Shown here: positions 13,969-21,925 of the stretch, piece by piece | Numbering within the stretch: the stretch's first letter is position 1 | Layout: each line of letters begins with the position of its first letter | Source of the DNA: JBLNBQ01 sp050260095 | Lineage (GTDB): Bacteria; Bacillota; UBA5301; DYFA01 | Assembly: GCA_050260095.1 (NCBI GenBank) | Contig: JBLNBQ010000143.1 | Location: 1 to 29,787 of the forward strand | Length of the DNA: 29,787 bases | Reading direction: 5' to 3' | Notes under the pieces: model-generated | What the model was told of the DNA's origin: nothing | Databases searched by the model: none | Seen by the model: the letters and a program-made list of their open reading frames with translations, nothing else | Program-made: the position numbers and the translations under genes

Positions 13969-16017
13969 GTGCCGTTCCGGGTTTGGCTCCCGCTCTACGT
14001 GGTGTTCTATGTGGTCGCCTTGGTCTACTTCGTCAGCGGCCTGGATGACCTCCTGATGGACGTGCTCTACGTTCTGAAAGGGCGGAAGTCGGCGCGCCGG
14101 CTGGATCTGGCCACGCTTGACAGCGTCCCGCCCAAGCGCATCGCCATCATGGTGCCGGCCTGGGACGAGGGAAAGGTCATCGCCGCGATGGTCAGCACCA
14201 ACCGGGAGTTGCTCATGTACCCGGAAACGCGGTACGACTTCTTCGTGGGGACCTACCCGAACGACGAACCGACCCAGGTGGCGCTGGCGGCCGGAGCCAA
14301 GGGGGCCTTCAACGTCCACGTCGTGATCAACAGGTCGCGGGGCCCCACCGGCAAGGCCCAGAACCTCAACGAACTCTACGCGGCGGTCGTCGACTGGGAG
14401 ACGCGGCACGGCACGCAGTTCGACATCCTGGTGCTCCACGACGCGGAGGACCTGATCCATCCGCTCTCCCTGAAGCTCTACAACTACCTCATCCCGCCGA
14501 ACGACTACGTCCAGATACCGGTAGTGCCGATGCAGCCTTCCGGGCCGGGACGCTCTTTCTTCGGCTACCTGACCCGCGGCACCTACGCCGATGAGTTCGC
14601 CGAGAACCACTTCCGCCACATGCTCACCCGGGAGGGCACCTCCGCTTTCATCCCCTCCGCCGGAGTGGGCACGGCCGTCTCCCGGGAGGCGGCCCGTCTT
14701 CTGGCCCAGGAACACGACGGCGCGCCGTTCGCGCTCGGCAGTCTCACCGAGGACTACGAGTTCTCGATGCGGATGACCAAGATGGGCTTGCGCGGCGTCT
14801 ATTACGTCGAGGGGGTGGCCCGGCTCGACAGCCGGGGGCGTCTCGTCAATGAGTTCGTGGCCACCAAGGAGATGTTCCCCAACTCGTTCGCCCAGGCGGT
14901 CAGGCAGAAGACCCGCTGGATCTACGGAATCACCTTTCAAACGCCGGCGCGGGTCTCCTGGCGCGGCGGGACGCTGGCCCAACGCTACTCCGTCATCCGG
15001 GATTCCAAAGCCAAGTTCACCAATCTGGTGACCATTCCGGGACTCGTCGTCAACCTGGCGGCGGCCTTCCTGTTCTTCTCCCCGGCGGCGGCGCACGGCC
15101 TAGCGAACCTCATCCTCTTCCGACTGCTCTTGCCGGCCAATTTCGCGTTCTCCTTGGTCCGCTTCGCGAGCCGCGGGCTCGCGGTGGCGCAGGTCTACGG
15201 TTTCCGGGAAGCGGTCTACGCCGTGCTGCTTCCGCCGCTGGTCCCCCTGCGCTACCTGTGGGGCAACGCGATCAACTTTGCCGCCACCCTCCGCGCCTGG
15301 GGGACGCATTTTTTCGGTTCCCCGGCCCAGAAGCGGAAATGGGCCAAGACGCAGCACGACACCTTCGCCCCGGCGGAGGAGATCGCGGCGTACCGGCGCA
15401 AGTTGGGCGACATCCTCCTGCAGAAAAGGCTCATCGACGCCGCCAGGCTGCGGAAGCTGCTGGCCCGGCAGAGCCAGGAACGGGTGCCGCTCGGCGAACT
15501 TCTCCTGCAGACCCAGACGGTCTCCGAGTCCGACCTGCTCGCCGTCCTGGGCGAACTGACCGGGCGGGGGGTCGTCGACCTCGATGAACGCTGGCTCAAC
15601 CCGGGCCTGGCGGTGGTCTTGCCGAAGCACCTGGCGACGGCCTACGGCGTGGTGCCGTTGGCCGCCAGCGCGACCACCCTCGTCGTGGCGACGCCCCGCC
15701 CGCCCTCTCAGGAGGCCCTCGCCGCACTGGAGAGGGCCTGCGGCCGCCGGGTCCACTGGACTCTGGCCTCCGCCCACTCGATCCTGAAGAGCCTGGCCTC
15801 CTTGTACCGCAACGACAGCGACGGGCCGCCCGTGCCAAGGCTGGGCGAGCGGCTCCTGGACGGAAAGGTGATCGGTCCCGAACAGTTGCTCGAGGCCCTG
15901 GGCAAGCAGGCCGAACTCGGCCGCCCCCTCGGGGAAGTCCTCGTGGCGCTGGGCTTCGCGACGCCGGAACAGATCGGCCGGTGGCTTGAGGCGCCGCCGC
16001 GGAGCACCGCGGTCTGA
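13969..16017 (+). CDS. NfrB-like family 2 glycosyltransferase with C-terminal MshEN modules
   Basis: A 682-residue membrane glycosyltransferase resembling E. coli NfrB (phage N4 adsorption protein B). One N-terminal span (about 5-27) precedes a GT2 domain (about 58-340) with IMVPAWDEGKVI, the acidic metal/nucleotide site DAED (158-161), the EDYEFSMRM segment and the QKTRW form of Q-x-x-R-W (313-317), marking a polymerising enzyme. Several further spans lie at about 350-435. The tail holds two MshEN-like units: KLGDILLQKRLI...PLGELLLQ from about 478, and RLGERLLDGKVI...RPLGEVLVALGF at about 624-676, the motif pair used by MshEN domains to bind c-di-GMP. GTG at 13969 has a GAAGAGG site at 9 bases. 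Product: probably a c-di-GMP-controlled exopolysaccharide. Confidence 0.88.
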   Translation: MPFRVWLPLYVVFYVVALVYFVSGLDDLLMDVLYVLKGRKSARRLDLATLDSVPPKRIAIMVPAWDEGKVIAAMVSTNRELLMYPETRYDFFVGTYPNDEPTQVALAAGAKGAFNVHVVINRSRGPTGKAQNLNELYAAVVDWETRHGTQFDILVLHDAEDLIHPLSLKLYNYLIPPNDYVQIPVVPMQPSGPGRSFFGYLTRGTYADEFAENHFRHMLTREGTSAFIPSAGVGTAVSREAARLLAQEHDGAPFALGSLTEDYEFSMRMTKMGLRGVYYVEGVARLDSRGRLVNEFVATKEMFPNSFAQAVRQKTRWIYGITFQTPARVSWRGGTLAQRYSVIRDSKAKFTNLVTIPGLVVNLAAAFLFFSPAAAHGLANLILFRLLLPANFAFSLVRFASRGLAVAQVYGFREAVYAVLLPPLVPLRYLWGNAINFAATLRAWGTHFFGSPAQKRKWAKTQHDTFAPAEEIAAYRRKLGDILLQKRLIDAARLRKLLARQSQERVPLGELLLQTQTVSESDLLAVLGELTGRGVVDLDERWLNPGLAVVLPKHLATAYGVVPLAASATTLVVATPRPPSQEALAALERACGRRVHWTLASAHSILKSLASLYRNDSDGPPVPRLGERLLDGKVIGPEQLLEALGKQAELGRPLGEVLVALGFATPEQIGRWLEAPPRSTAV

Positions 16018-16038
16018 GGTGGCGGAAGCGACGAACAA

Positions 16039-16072
16039 AGCCACCGGCCGCCGTACTGGGCGGCCGGTGGCT
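16039..16072. terminator. Bidirectional terminator hairpin between convergent genes
   Basis: AGCCACCGGCCGCC (16039-16052) pairs perfectly over 14 bases with GGCGGCCGGTGGCT (16059-16072) around the loop GTACTG. It lies between the convergent NfrB-like and GNAT genes. On the minus strand it is followed by CTTTGTTCG, on the plus strand by a poorer tail. Confidence 0.7.
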
Positions 16073-16119
16073 GCTGTCAGCCAAGCCGGGCACCGGCGCC
16101 AATCACGGCGCGGGGGCGG

Positions 16120-17052
16120 CTATTGGCCCAACGGGGCGCCGGGCTGTTTGAGGGCCTCGGCGAGGGAAATCACGAAGAAGGTGGACACGACCTTGTCCTG
16201 CACAAAGCCCTCTTCACGGTAGAGGGCAAGGGCGGTCGCATTGGCCTCCACCACCCGGAGGCGGACTTCGGTGACGCCGTGCGCGAGCAGGGTGGCCAAG
16301 GCTCGGCGCAGGCTGGCGCGCCCGAAGCCGCGACCCTGGTGGTCCGGATGGACGCCGAGACCGTCGATCCACCCGGTATCGTCCTCGAGCCTGAGTTCAA
16401 ACATCGTTACGGGAACGCCGGCCAGGTATCCAACCTGCAGAAGGTCGGGGGCCGCAGCCTCCGTTGCAGCTTCCGCCACCTCGCCGGCGCTGACTTGTCC
16501 ACCATTGGGGGAGGTCAGGAACGCCGCATTGTGGACGGTCACGAAGTCCGGCAGCGTCTCAGCTGACACCGGTGCGAAAGTCAGGCCCAAGTCGGCTGGA
16601 ACGGGTTCCGCGGCCGCGCGCCGAAGCTCGAGAACGCGGTAACATTCCCGGAAGCCCGCCTCCAGCACCGCGACGCGCAGGTAGTCCGACTCTTCCCGGA
16701 GGCCCAGGCGCACAATCGTCCCGGGTGGCGCTTGGACGGCCAACAGTTTGTAGGCCTGAAGGAGTAGACACGGCAGGATTCCGGCTCGTTCACGCTCCAC
16801 GAAGACCGAGGTCAGGAAGGCCTCACCCCTGGCCACCACTTCCCGGGTCACCACGCCGACGGTTCCGCACAGTGTACCTTCATCCGACCAGACGGTCAGG
16901 AAGGTGCGCCCTCCTTCAAAGCCTGGCGCGGACAAGCTCCTACCCATAGATGCCAGATCCGGGTAGGGTGGCTGCGCGCTCAAACCTCTCATGAACGCCA
17001 GTAGTTCGGCGCATTCCCGCTCGGTGAGGGTGCTGAAGGGCTTGGTGATCAT
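16120..17052 (-). CDS. Tandem GNAT-fold N-acetyltransferase
   Basis: A 310-residue protein of two GNAT domains, roughly 1-150 and 155-305, a layout like mycothiol synthase MshD. The C-terminal domain keeps the acetyl-CoA loop (GWIDGLGVHPDHQGRGFGRA, with Q-G-R-G-F-G) and the LRVVEANATALALYREEGF tail, so it should be active. The N-terminal copy keeps the GTVGVVTRE strand but has a poor acetyl-CoA loop and is probably structural. The substrate is unknown; Bacillota do not normally make mycothiol. ATG at 17052 has a GGAGGTG ribosome site at about 8 bases. It stands alone on the minus strand between two plus-strand groups and ends at the shared hairpin. Confidence 0.88.
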   Translation of the reverse strand: MITKPFSTLTERECAELLAFMRGLSAQPPYPDLASMGRSLSAPGFEGGRTFLTVWSDEGTLCGTVGVVTREVVARGEAFLTSVFVERERAGILPCLLLQAYKLLAVQAPPGTIVRLGLREESDYLRVAVLEAGFRECYRVLELRRAAAEPVPADLGLTFAPVSAETLPDFVTVHNAAFLTSPNGGQVSAGEVAEAATEAAAPDLLQVGYLAGVPVTMFELRLEDDTGWIDGLGVHPDHQGRGFGRASLRRALATLLAHGVTEVRLRVVEANATALALYREEGFVQDKVVSTFFVISLAEALKQPGAPLGQ

Positions 17053-17336
17053 GGGTGCTCACCTCCGTGCCTACTCTTCGATGCGAGGTCGACAAGACCT
17101 GCGGCTGGCCCCGGCGGCCGGGGCGGACGCCAAGTGCTCCAGTCCGCTCCGGCTGGGGAGGAAAAGCCCGGCGCAGAGCCGTGCTGGAGTTGCTCCGCAC
17201 GGGGGCGCACCGCCAAGGCCGCAGGGGAGTCTCCGCTCTTCCGCCGGCCAGGGTAGACGGATGGCTTCGTTCATCGGCAAGCGACTCGTGCCGTTTTGGG
17301 GATACTAGCCCCGGGGGGATAACCGGTGAGTCGCCC
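17053..17336. other. 284-base gene-free region rich in short hairpins
   Basis: Upstream of the zinc-ribbon gene on one side and of the GNAT gene on the other. It holds several local stems, e.g. GCCCCGG-cgg-CCGGGGC near 17110 and GTGC-t-GGAG-ttg-CTCC-GCAC near 17180-17198. I could not match it to a known riboswitch or small RNA. The plus-strand frame through it is open but lacks coding character. Confidence 0.35.
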
Positions 17337-17537
17337 ATGAAATGCGCCCGCTGCGGTGGGGAAGTCGTCGACGGTCACTGTCGCTCCTGCAACACGGTCT
17401 ACTTGACCCGCTGCGCCCGGTGTGGCAACACAGTCGAGTTCGCCGCCGAAGAGGAGGGCGGGGAACTTCACCTCTCTTGTCTGCGTTGCTCCAATGACTC
17501 TGAGTTCGAGGTATTCCCCGTCTCTCCGGATTGGTAA
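17337..17537 (+). CDS. Small double zinc-ribbon protein
   Basis: A 66-residue protein with four CxxC pairs: C3/C6, C15/C18, C26/C29 and C48/C51, enough for two zinc ribbons. It has no other domain and no membrane span. Such proteins are often RNA- or protein-binding, but no function can be assigned. ATG at 17337 is supported by GGTGAG 6 bases upstream; upstream in-frame codons have no zinc-ribbon or family features. It precedes ywlE by about 60 bases in the same direction and may share its transcript. A sequence resembling the ECF promoter of the sigma gene lies inside its 3' part (17462-17487). Confidence 0.75.
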   Translation: MKCARCGGEVVDGHCRSCNTVYLTRCARCGNTVEFAAEEEGGELHLSCLRCSNDSEFEVFPVSPDW

Positions 17538-17600
17538 GCGCCGGGGCTGACGGCAGGAAACGCCTCGTCGCGGGGAGAAACCGACACAGGGTGATCGTCG

Positions 17601-18095
17601 ATGAAGACCGTGCTCTTCGTCTGCAGCGGCAACACCTGCCGGAGCCCGATGGCCGAGGCGCTCCTCAAACGGCGCCTGGCTGGGGCTTCCTTGCCGGAAC
17701 CGGTGCAGGTGGCTTCCGCCGGCACCTGCGCGCCGAAAGGCGCGCCGGCCAGCGACGAGGCGCTCACGGTGCTGCTGGAACGCGGCATAGATGGCCGCGC
17801 CCACCGGGCCAGCCAGCTGACGCGGGAACTCATCGACGCCGCCGATCTGATCCTGACGATGAAGCCGGAGCACAAAGCGCACGTGCTGAGCCTGCAACCC
17901 CAGGCCGTTCCCCGCGTCTTCTCTTTGTGGGAGTTTGCGGCGGGGGAGGATGCACGTGGGGTGTCCGACCCGTTCGGTCAGTCCCTGGAAGTCTACCGTG
18001 CCACCCGGGACGAGCTGGAGGAGCTGATCGCCAAGACCGCCGGCCGGCTGCCCGAATTTTTCGGATGGAACAGGGAAGGGGGACAGCACGCATGA
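17601..18095 (+). CDS. ywlE: Protein arginine phosphatase, low-molecular-weight PTP fold
   Basis: A 164-residue LMW-PTP-fold phosphatase. The P-loop is CSGNTCRS with nucleophile C8 and R14; Thr12 in this loop is the residue that in Bacillus YwlE favours phospho-arginine over phospho-tyrosine. The general acid Asp is D123 in SDPFGQSLEVY. YwlE removes the arginine phosphate placed by McsB, the mark that sends proteins to ClpCP; McsB is not in this window. The last codon overlaps the rpiB start (ATGA). ywlE next to rpiB and upp is the common Bacillota arrangement. There is no strong ribosome site; GGGTG lies about 6 bases before the ATG. Confidence 0.93.
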   Translation: MKTVLFVCSGNTCRSPMAEALLKRRLAGASLPEPVQVASAGTCAPKGAPASDEALTVLLERGIDGRAHRASQLTRELIDAADLILTMKPEHKAHVLSLQPQAVPRVFSLWEFAAGEDARGVSDPFGQSLEVYRATRDELEELIAKTAGRLPEFFGWNREGGQHA

Positions 18096-18541
18096 AAATC
18101 GCGATCGGCTGCGATCACGGCGGATTCCGCCTGAAGGAGGAGGTTCTGCCGTTCCTTAAGGAACTGGGCGTCGACTACCACGACTTCGGCTGCTTCTCGC
18201 CCGAGTCGGTCGACTACCCCGACGTCGCCATCCCGCTGGCCAAGGCGGTGGCCGCCGGCGAGTACGAGCGGGGCATCCTGCTCTGCGGCACCGGCATCGG
18301 CGTGAGCCTGGCGGCCAACAAGGTGAGGGGCGTCCGGGCGGCGGTCATCCACGACACCTACTCGGCCCGGATGTCGCGGGAGCACAACGACCTCAACGTG
18401 CTCACGCTGGGCGGGCGGGTGATCGGCCCCGACCTCGCCTGCGAGGTGATCCGGACCTTCCTGACCACCGAGTTTTCCGGCGACGCCCGGCACCAGCGGC
18501 GGGTCGCCAAGATCATGGCCCAGGAGAAAGCGGCCGACTGA
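18092..18541 (+). CDS. rpiB: Ribose-5-phosphate isomerase B
   Basis: A 149-residue isomerase interconverting ribose-5-phosphate and ribulose-5-phosphate (pentose phosphate pathway, cytoplasm). Landmarks are IGCDHGGF at the start with the ribose-binding Asp-His (8-9), catalytic Cys65 in LLCGTGIG, the HDTYSARMSREHNDLNV segment with the conserved His pair, and LGGRVIG. Full length for the RpiB/LacAB family. Translation is coupled to ywlE through an ATGA overlap. In many Bacillota glyA follows; here upp follows directly after 22 bases. Confidence 0.96.
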   Translation: MKIAIGCDHGGFRLKEEVLPFLKELGVDYHDFGCFSPESVDYPDVAIPLAKAVAAGEYERGILLCGTGIGVSLAANKVRGVRAAVIHDTYSARMSREHNDLNVLTLGGRVIGPDLACEVIRTFLTTEFSGDARHQRRVAKIMAQEKAAD

Positions 18542-18563
18542 CGGCCGATGGGGAGGAAAAACA

Positions 18564-19187
18564 GTGCTCCACGTCATTAACCACCCGCTGATCCAACACA
18601 AGCTCACCTTTATCCGCGACATCAACACCAATTCGAAGGATTTCCGGGAACTGGTCGACGAGGTCGCTACGCTGATGGCCTACGAGATCACCCGCGACCT
18701 GCCCCTCGAGGAGGTCGAGGTCCAGACGCCGGTGGCCAAAGCCCGCTGCCGCATCCTGACCGGCAAGAAGGTGGCGCTGGTCCCCATCCTCCGGGCCGGC
18801 CTCGGCATGACCGACGGCATCCTCAAGCTCATCCCCACGGCCCGCGTCGGCCACATAGGCGTCTACCGCGACCCGAACACGCTCCAGCCGGTGCAGTACT
18901 ACGGCAAGCTGCCGGAAGACATCAGCGAGCGCGACGCCATCGTGATCGACCCCATGCTGGCGACCGGCGGGTCCTCGGCGGCGGCCATCCAGATCGTCAA
19001 GGACAAGGGCGCCAAGAGCGTCAAGCTCATGTGCCTGATCGCCGCGCCGGAGGGCGTGACGTACGTCTCCACGCATCATCCCGACGTCGACATCTACGTC
19101 GCTGCGGTGGACGAGCGGCTCAACGACCACGGCTACATCGTGCCCGGCCTCGGCGACGCCGGCGACCGGATCTTCGGCACCAAATAG
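18564..19187 (+). CDS. upp: Uracil phosphoribosyltransferase
   Basis: A 207-residue pyrimidine-salvage enzyme making UMP from uracil and PRPP. The family start VINHPLIQHKLTFIRD is present, followed by YEITRDLPLEEVEV, PILRAGLGM, the PRPP loop DPMLATGGSS and the uracil-binding C-terminus GYIVPGLGDAGDRIFGT. GTG is the start, with GGGGAGG about 8 bases upstream. It sits in the rpiB-upp-comEB run and is probably in the same transcript. Confidence 0.97.
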   Translation: MLHVINHPLIQHKLTFIRDINTNSKDFRELVDEVATLMAYEITRDLPLEEVEVQTPVAKARCRILTGKKVALVPILRAGLGMTDGILKLIPTARVGHIGVYRDPNTLQPVQYYGKLPEDISERDAIVIDPMLATGGSSAAAIQIVKDKGAKSVKLMCLIAAPEGVTYVSTHHPDVDIYVAAVDERLNDHGYIVPGLGDAGDRIFGTK

Positions 19188-19199
19188 CCGGCGAGCGCC

Positions 19200-19679
19200 A
19201 TGAGCCCGCAAGCGGCCCGTCCCTCCTGGGACCAGTATTTCATGGAAATCGCGGACCTGGTGGCGAGGCGGTCGACCTGCCTGCGCCGCCAGGTCGGCGC
19301 GGTCGTGGTCAAGGAGAAGCACATCCTGGCTACCGGCTACAACGGGGCCCCGGCCGGCCTGAAGCACTGTTCCGAGGTCGGGTGCCTGCGGGAACGGCTC
19401 TCGGTCCCCTCGGGCGAGCGGCACGAACTCTGCCGGGCCATCCACGCCGAGCAGAATGCCATCGTGCAAGCGGCACAGCACGGCACGGCGCTCAAGGGCG
19501 GGACGATCTACGTGACGCACCAGCCCTGCGCGCTCTGCAGCAAGATTCTCATCAACGCCGGCATCACGCGGATCGTCTTCGCCGGCGAGTACCCCGACCC
19601 GCTGGCCAGGGAGTTTCTGGAGGAAGCGGGGGTCGAACTGGTGCCCGTCCGGTTTGACAGCCCCCCAGGCCGGCGGTAG
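19200..19679 (+). CDS. comEB: dCMP deaminase, ComEB type
   Basis: A 159-residue zinc deaminase converting dCMP to dUMP for dTMP synthesis. The zinc site is H82-A-E84 in IHAEQNAI with C110 and C113 in PCALCSK; E84 is the proton shuttle. The insertion HCSEVGCLRERLSVPSGERH carries extra Cys/His typical of the second zinc site in this family. It starts 12 bases after upp and precedes tagO, a standard Bacillota neighbourhood. Despite the name, this position gives no evidence for competence. Confidence 0.95.
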   Translation: MSPQAARPSWDQYFMEIADLVARRSTCLRRQVGAVVVKEKHILATGYNGAPAGLKHCSEVGCLRERLSVPSGERHELCRAIHAEQNAIVQAAQHGTALKGGTIYVTHQPCALCSKILINAGITRIVFAGEYPDPLAREFLEEAGVELVPVRFDSPPGRR

Positions 19680-19704
19680 AATTGGGTGAGTGGGGGAAGG
19701 CAGC

Positions 19705-20745
19705 ATGCTTCGCAGCTTTGGCGCCTTTTTGCTGGCGCTGGTGGCCGTGTACCTGTCTACGCCGTTCATGCGGGCCCTGGCGCTGCGTTACGGCATCGTG
19801 GACGAGCCCAACCAACGGAAGGTGCACTCCGTCCCCATCCCGTACCTGGGCGGAGTGGCGATCTACCTCGGTTTCCTGGTTGGCCTGCTGCTCGTGCCGG
19901 GCGCTTGGCCGCGCCTTGCCGGGCTGCTCACCGGCGGCACCCTGATCCTGGTGCTCGGGGTGATCGACGATGTCTGGAACCTTCCCGCCAAGGTGAAGTT
20001 CGCCGGGCAGGTGGCCGTGGCGACGCTGGCCGTGCTCATGGGTTTGCGCATCCAGGGGCTGACCAACCCGTTCGGCGGCTATCTCCATCTGGGCTGGTGG
20101 GGCATCCCGCTCACCGTGCTCTGGCTCGTCTCTTTCACCAACGTGATGAACCTGGTGGATGGCCTCGACGGCCTGGCGGCGGGGGTGGCGGCGATCGCCG
20201 CCGGCGCGCTGTCGGTCGTCGCCTTCGAGAAGGGGCAGCTCCTCGTGGCTACGCTGGCCCTGGCGCTCTCCGGTTCGGCCGCCGGTTTTCTGCCGCACAA
20301 CTTCAATCCCGCCAAGATTTTCATGGGTGACGCCGGGGCGATGTTCCTCGGGTTCGTCCTGGCCGGCATCGCCGTTCAGGGAGCCCTCAAGGGGGCAGCC
20401 GCGATCGCCCTCGTGATCCCGGTGGTCGCCTTGGGGGTGCCGGTGCTCGACACCGCCTGTGCGATCATTCGCCGCTTTCAGAACGGGCAGCCGATCAGCG
20501 AGGCCGACCGGGGCCACTTCCATCACCGGCTCCTGGCCTTGGGGCTCAGCCCGAAACAGGCTGTGCTCTTCGTCTACCTGCTCAGTTTCGCCCTGGGGTC
20601 GGGCGCCATCTTCATGGCCCGGCTCTCGCCGCTCTCCTCGGCCTTCTTCGTGGTGGTCGTGGCGGGGGCGCTCTTGCTCTTGGCCGAGCGGATCGGCGTC
20701 ATCAAACCGCTGGGGGCGCGCGGCGACCGCGGGCGCACCGCCTGA
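19705..20745 (+). CDS. tagO: Undecaprenyl-phosphate N-acetylhexosamine-1-phosphate transferase (TagO/WecA family)
   Basis: A 346-residue membrane enzyme with about ten spans that moves GlcNAc-1-phosphate (or a related sugar) from UDP-sugar to undecaprenyl phosphate, the first step of wall teichoic acid or other surface glycan synthesis. Family motifs in order: the VDEPNQRKVHSVPIPYLGG loop, the aspartate pair GVIDDVWN, NVMNLVDGLDGLAAG, the metal site MGDAGAMFLGF, and the HFHHRLL loop. ATG at 19705 lies 7 bases after GGGGGA; a GTG at 19690 is possible. mnaA follows 25 bases later, so precursor synthesis and lipid loading are adjacent. Confidence 0.95.
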   Translation: MLRSFGAFLLALVAVYLSTPFMRALALRYGIVDEPNQRKVHSVPIPYLGGVAIYLGFLVGLLLVPGAWPRLAGLLTGGTLILVLGVIDDVWNLPAKVKFAGQVAVATLAVLMGLRIQGLTNPFGGYLHLGWWGIPLTVLWLVSFTNVMNLVDGLDGLAAGVAAIAAGALSVVAFEKGQLLVATLALALSGSAAGFLPHNFNPAKIFMGDAGAMFLGFVLAGIAVQGALKGAAAIALVIPVVALGVPVLDTACAIIRRFQNGQPISEADRGHFHHRLLALGLSPKQAVLFVYLLSFALGSGAIFMARLSPLSSAFFVVVVAGALLLLAERIGVIKPLGARGDRGRTA

Positions 20746-20770
20746 CCCCGGCCACTAAGGAGTGTAGCCT

Positions 20771-21925
20771 GTGCCCCGCATCATGTCGGTCTTCGGCACC
20801 CGGCCCGAGGCGATCAAGATGGCTCCGGTGGTCAAAGCCCTGGCCGCGACGCCAGGCCTTGCGCCGGTGACGGTGGTCACCGCCCAGCACCGGGAGATGC
20901 TCGACCAGGTCCTCGACCTTTTCCAAATCCGCCCCGACCACGACCTCGACCTGATGGCGCCGCGCCAGACCCCCGGGGAGGTGGTCGCCCGCGCCCTGCC
21001 GCGCCTGGAGACGGTCATCGCCGAGGAGAAGCCCGACTTCCTCCTCGTCCAGGGCGACACCACCACTGCCTTCGCGGCGGCGCTCGCCGCCTTTCACTTG
21101 AAGGTCCCGGTCGGCCACATCGAGGCGGGCCTGCGGACGAACGAGAAGTACGAGCCCTTTCCCGAGGAGATGAACCGGCGCCTCATCACCACCCTGGCCG
21201 ACTGGCACTTCGCTCCAACCGGCACCGCCCGCCGGAACCTCCTGGCGGCCGGGGTGCCCGAACGGAACGTGCTGGTCACCGGCAACACGGTGATCGACGC
21301 CCTCCGGGGGACGGTGCGGGAAGATTACCGGTTCAGCACGCCAGAGCTGGCCGCACTCGACTTCACGCGGCAGCGCGTCATCGTCGCCACCGCCCACCGG
21401 CGGGAGAACTGGGGCGACCCCATCGAAGCCATCTGCGGCGCCCTGAGCGATCTGGTCGGCGCCTTCCCCGACGTCACAGTCGTCTATCCGGTGCACAAGA
21501 ATCCGGCCGTGCGGGAGACGGTCTTCCGGCTGCTGGGCGGACGCGACCGGGTCATCCTCACCGAACCGCTGGTCTATGAGGAGCTGGCGAACCTGCTCGC
21601 CCGCTGCACGCTGGTCCTCACTGACTCCGGCGGGCTGCAGGAGGAGGCGCCGGCCTTCGGCCGTCCGGTGCTGGTGCTGCGCGACGTGACGGAGCGGCCG
21701 GAGGGGGTAGCGGCCGGGGTCTTGAAGCTGGTCGGCACCTACCGTCACGCCATCGTGGTGGCCGCCGCCGAACTCCTCCTCGACGCGGAGGCCTACGGGG
21801 AGATGGCCCGGGCGGTCAACCCGTTCGGCGACGGGGAGGCTTCCCGGCGGATCGCCGGCTTCCTCGCCCATCACTTCGGCCTCGTCCCGCAGCCGCCGGA
21901 GCCCTTCGAGAGCACCGGTGCTTAG
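20771..21925 (+). CDS. mnaA: UDP-N-acetylglucosamine 2-epimerase (non-hydrolysing)
   Basis: A 384-residue GT-B-fold epimerase (MnaA/WecB) interconverting UDP-GlcNAc and UDP-ManNAc. Landmarks: VFGTRPEAIKMAPV at the start, TAQHREMLDQVL, VQGDTTTAFAAALAAF, GHIEAGLRTNEKYEPFPEE, TAHRRENWG, and DSGGLQEEAPAFGRPVLVLRD with the substrate and allosteric UDP-GlcNAc residues. GTG is the start, 8 bases after AAGGAG. Product use is likely a ManNAc-containing linkage unit or exopolysaccharide: tagO lies just upstream, and the NfrB-like enzyme at 14-16 kb belongs to a family whose E. coli member needs WecB. Confidence 0.97.
   Translation: MPRIMSVFGTRPEAIKMAPVVKALAATPGLAPVTVVTAQHREMLDQVLDLFQIRPDHDLDLMAPRQTPGEVVARALPRLETVIAEEKPDFLLVQGDTTTAFAAALAAFHLKVPVGHIEAGLRTNEKYEPFPEEMNRRLITTLADWHFAPTGTARRNLLAAGVPERNVLVTGNTVIDALRGTVREDYRFSTPELAALDFTRQRVIVATAHRRENWGDPIEAICGALSDLVGAFPDVTVVYPVHKNPAVRETVFRLLGGRDRVILTEPLVYEELANLLARCTLVLTDSGGLQEEAPAFGRPVLVLRDVTERPEGVAAGVLKLVGTYRHAIVVAAAELLLDAEAYGEMARAVNPFGDGEASRRIAGFLAHHFGLVPQPPEPFESTGA

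Noticed and set aside
16120..17052. Mycothiol synthase MshD
   Set aside because: The tandem GNAT layout is similar, but the N-terminal domain match is weak and the genome looks like Bacillota, which do not normally make mycothiol.
17053..17336. A cobalamin or other riboswitch upstream of the zinc-ribbon gene
   Set aside because: GC-rich stems are present, but the conserved core boxes of the riboswitch classes I know could not be found.
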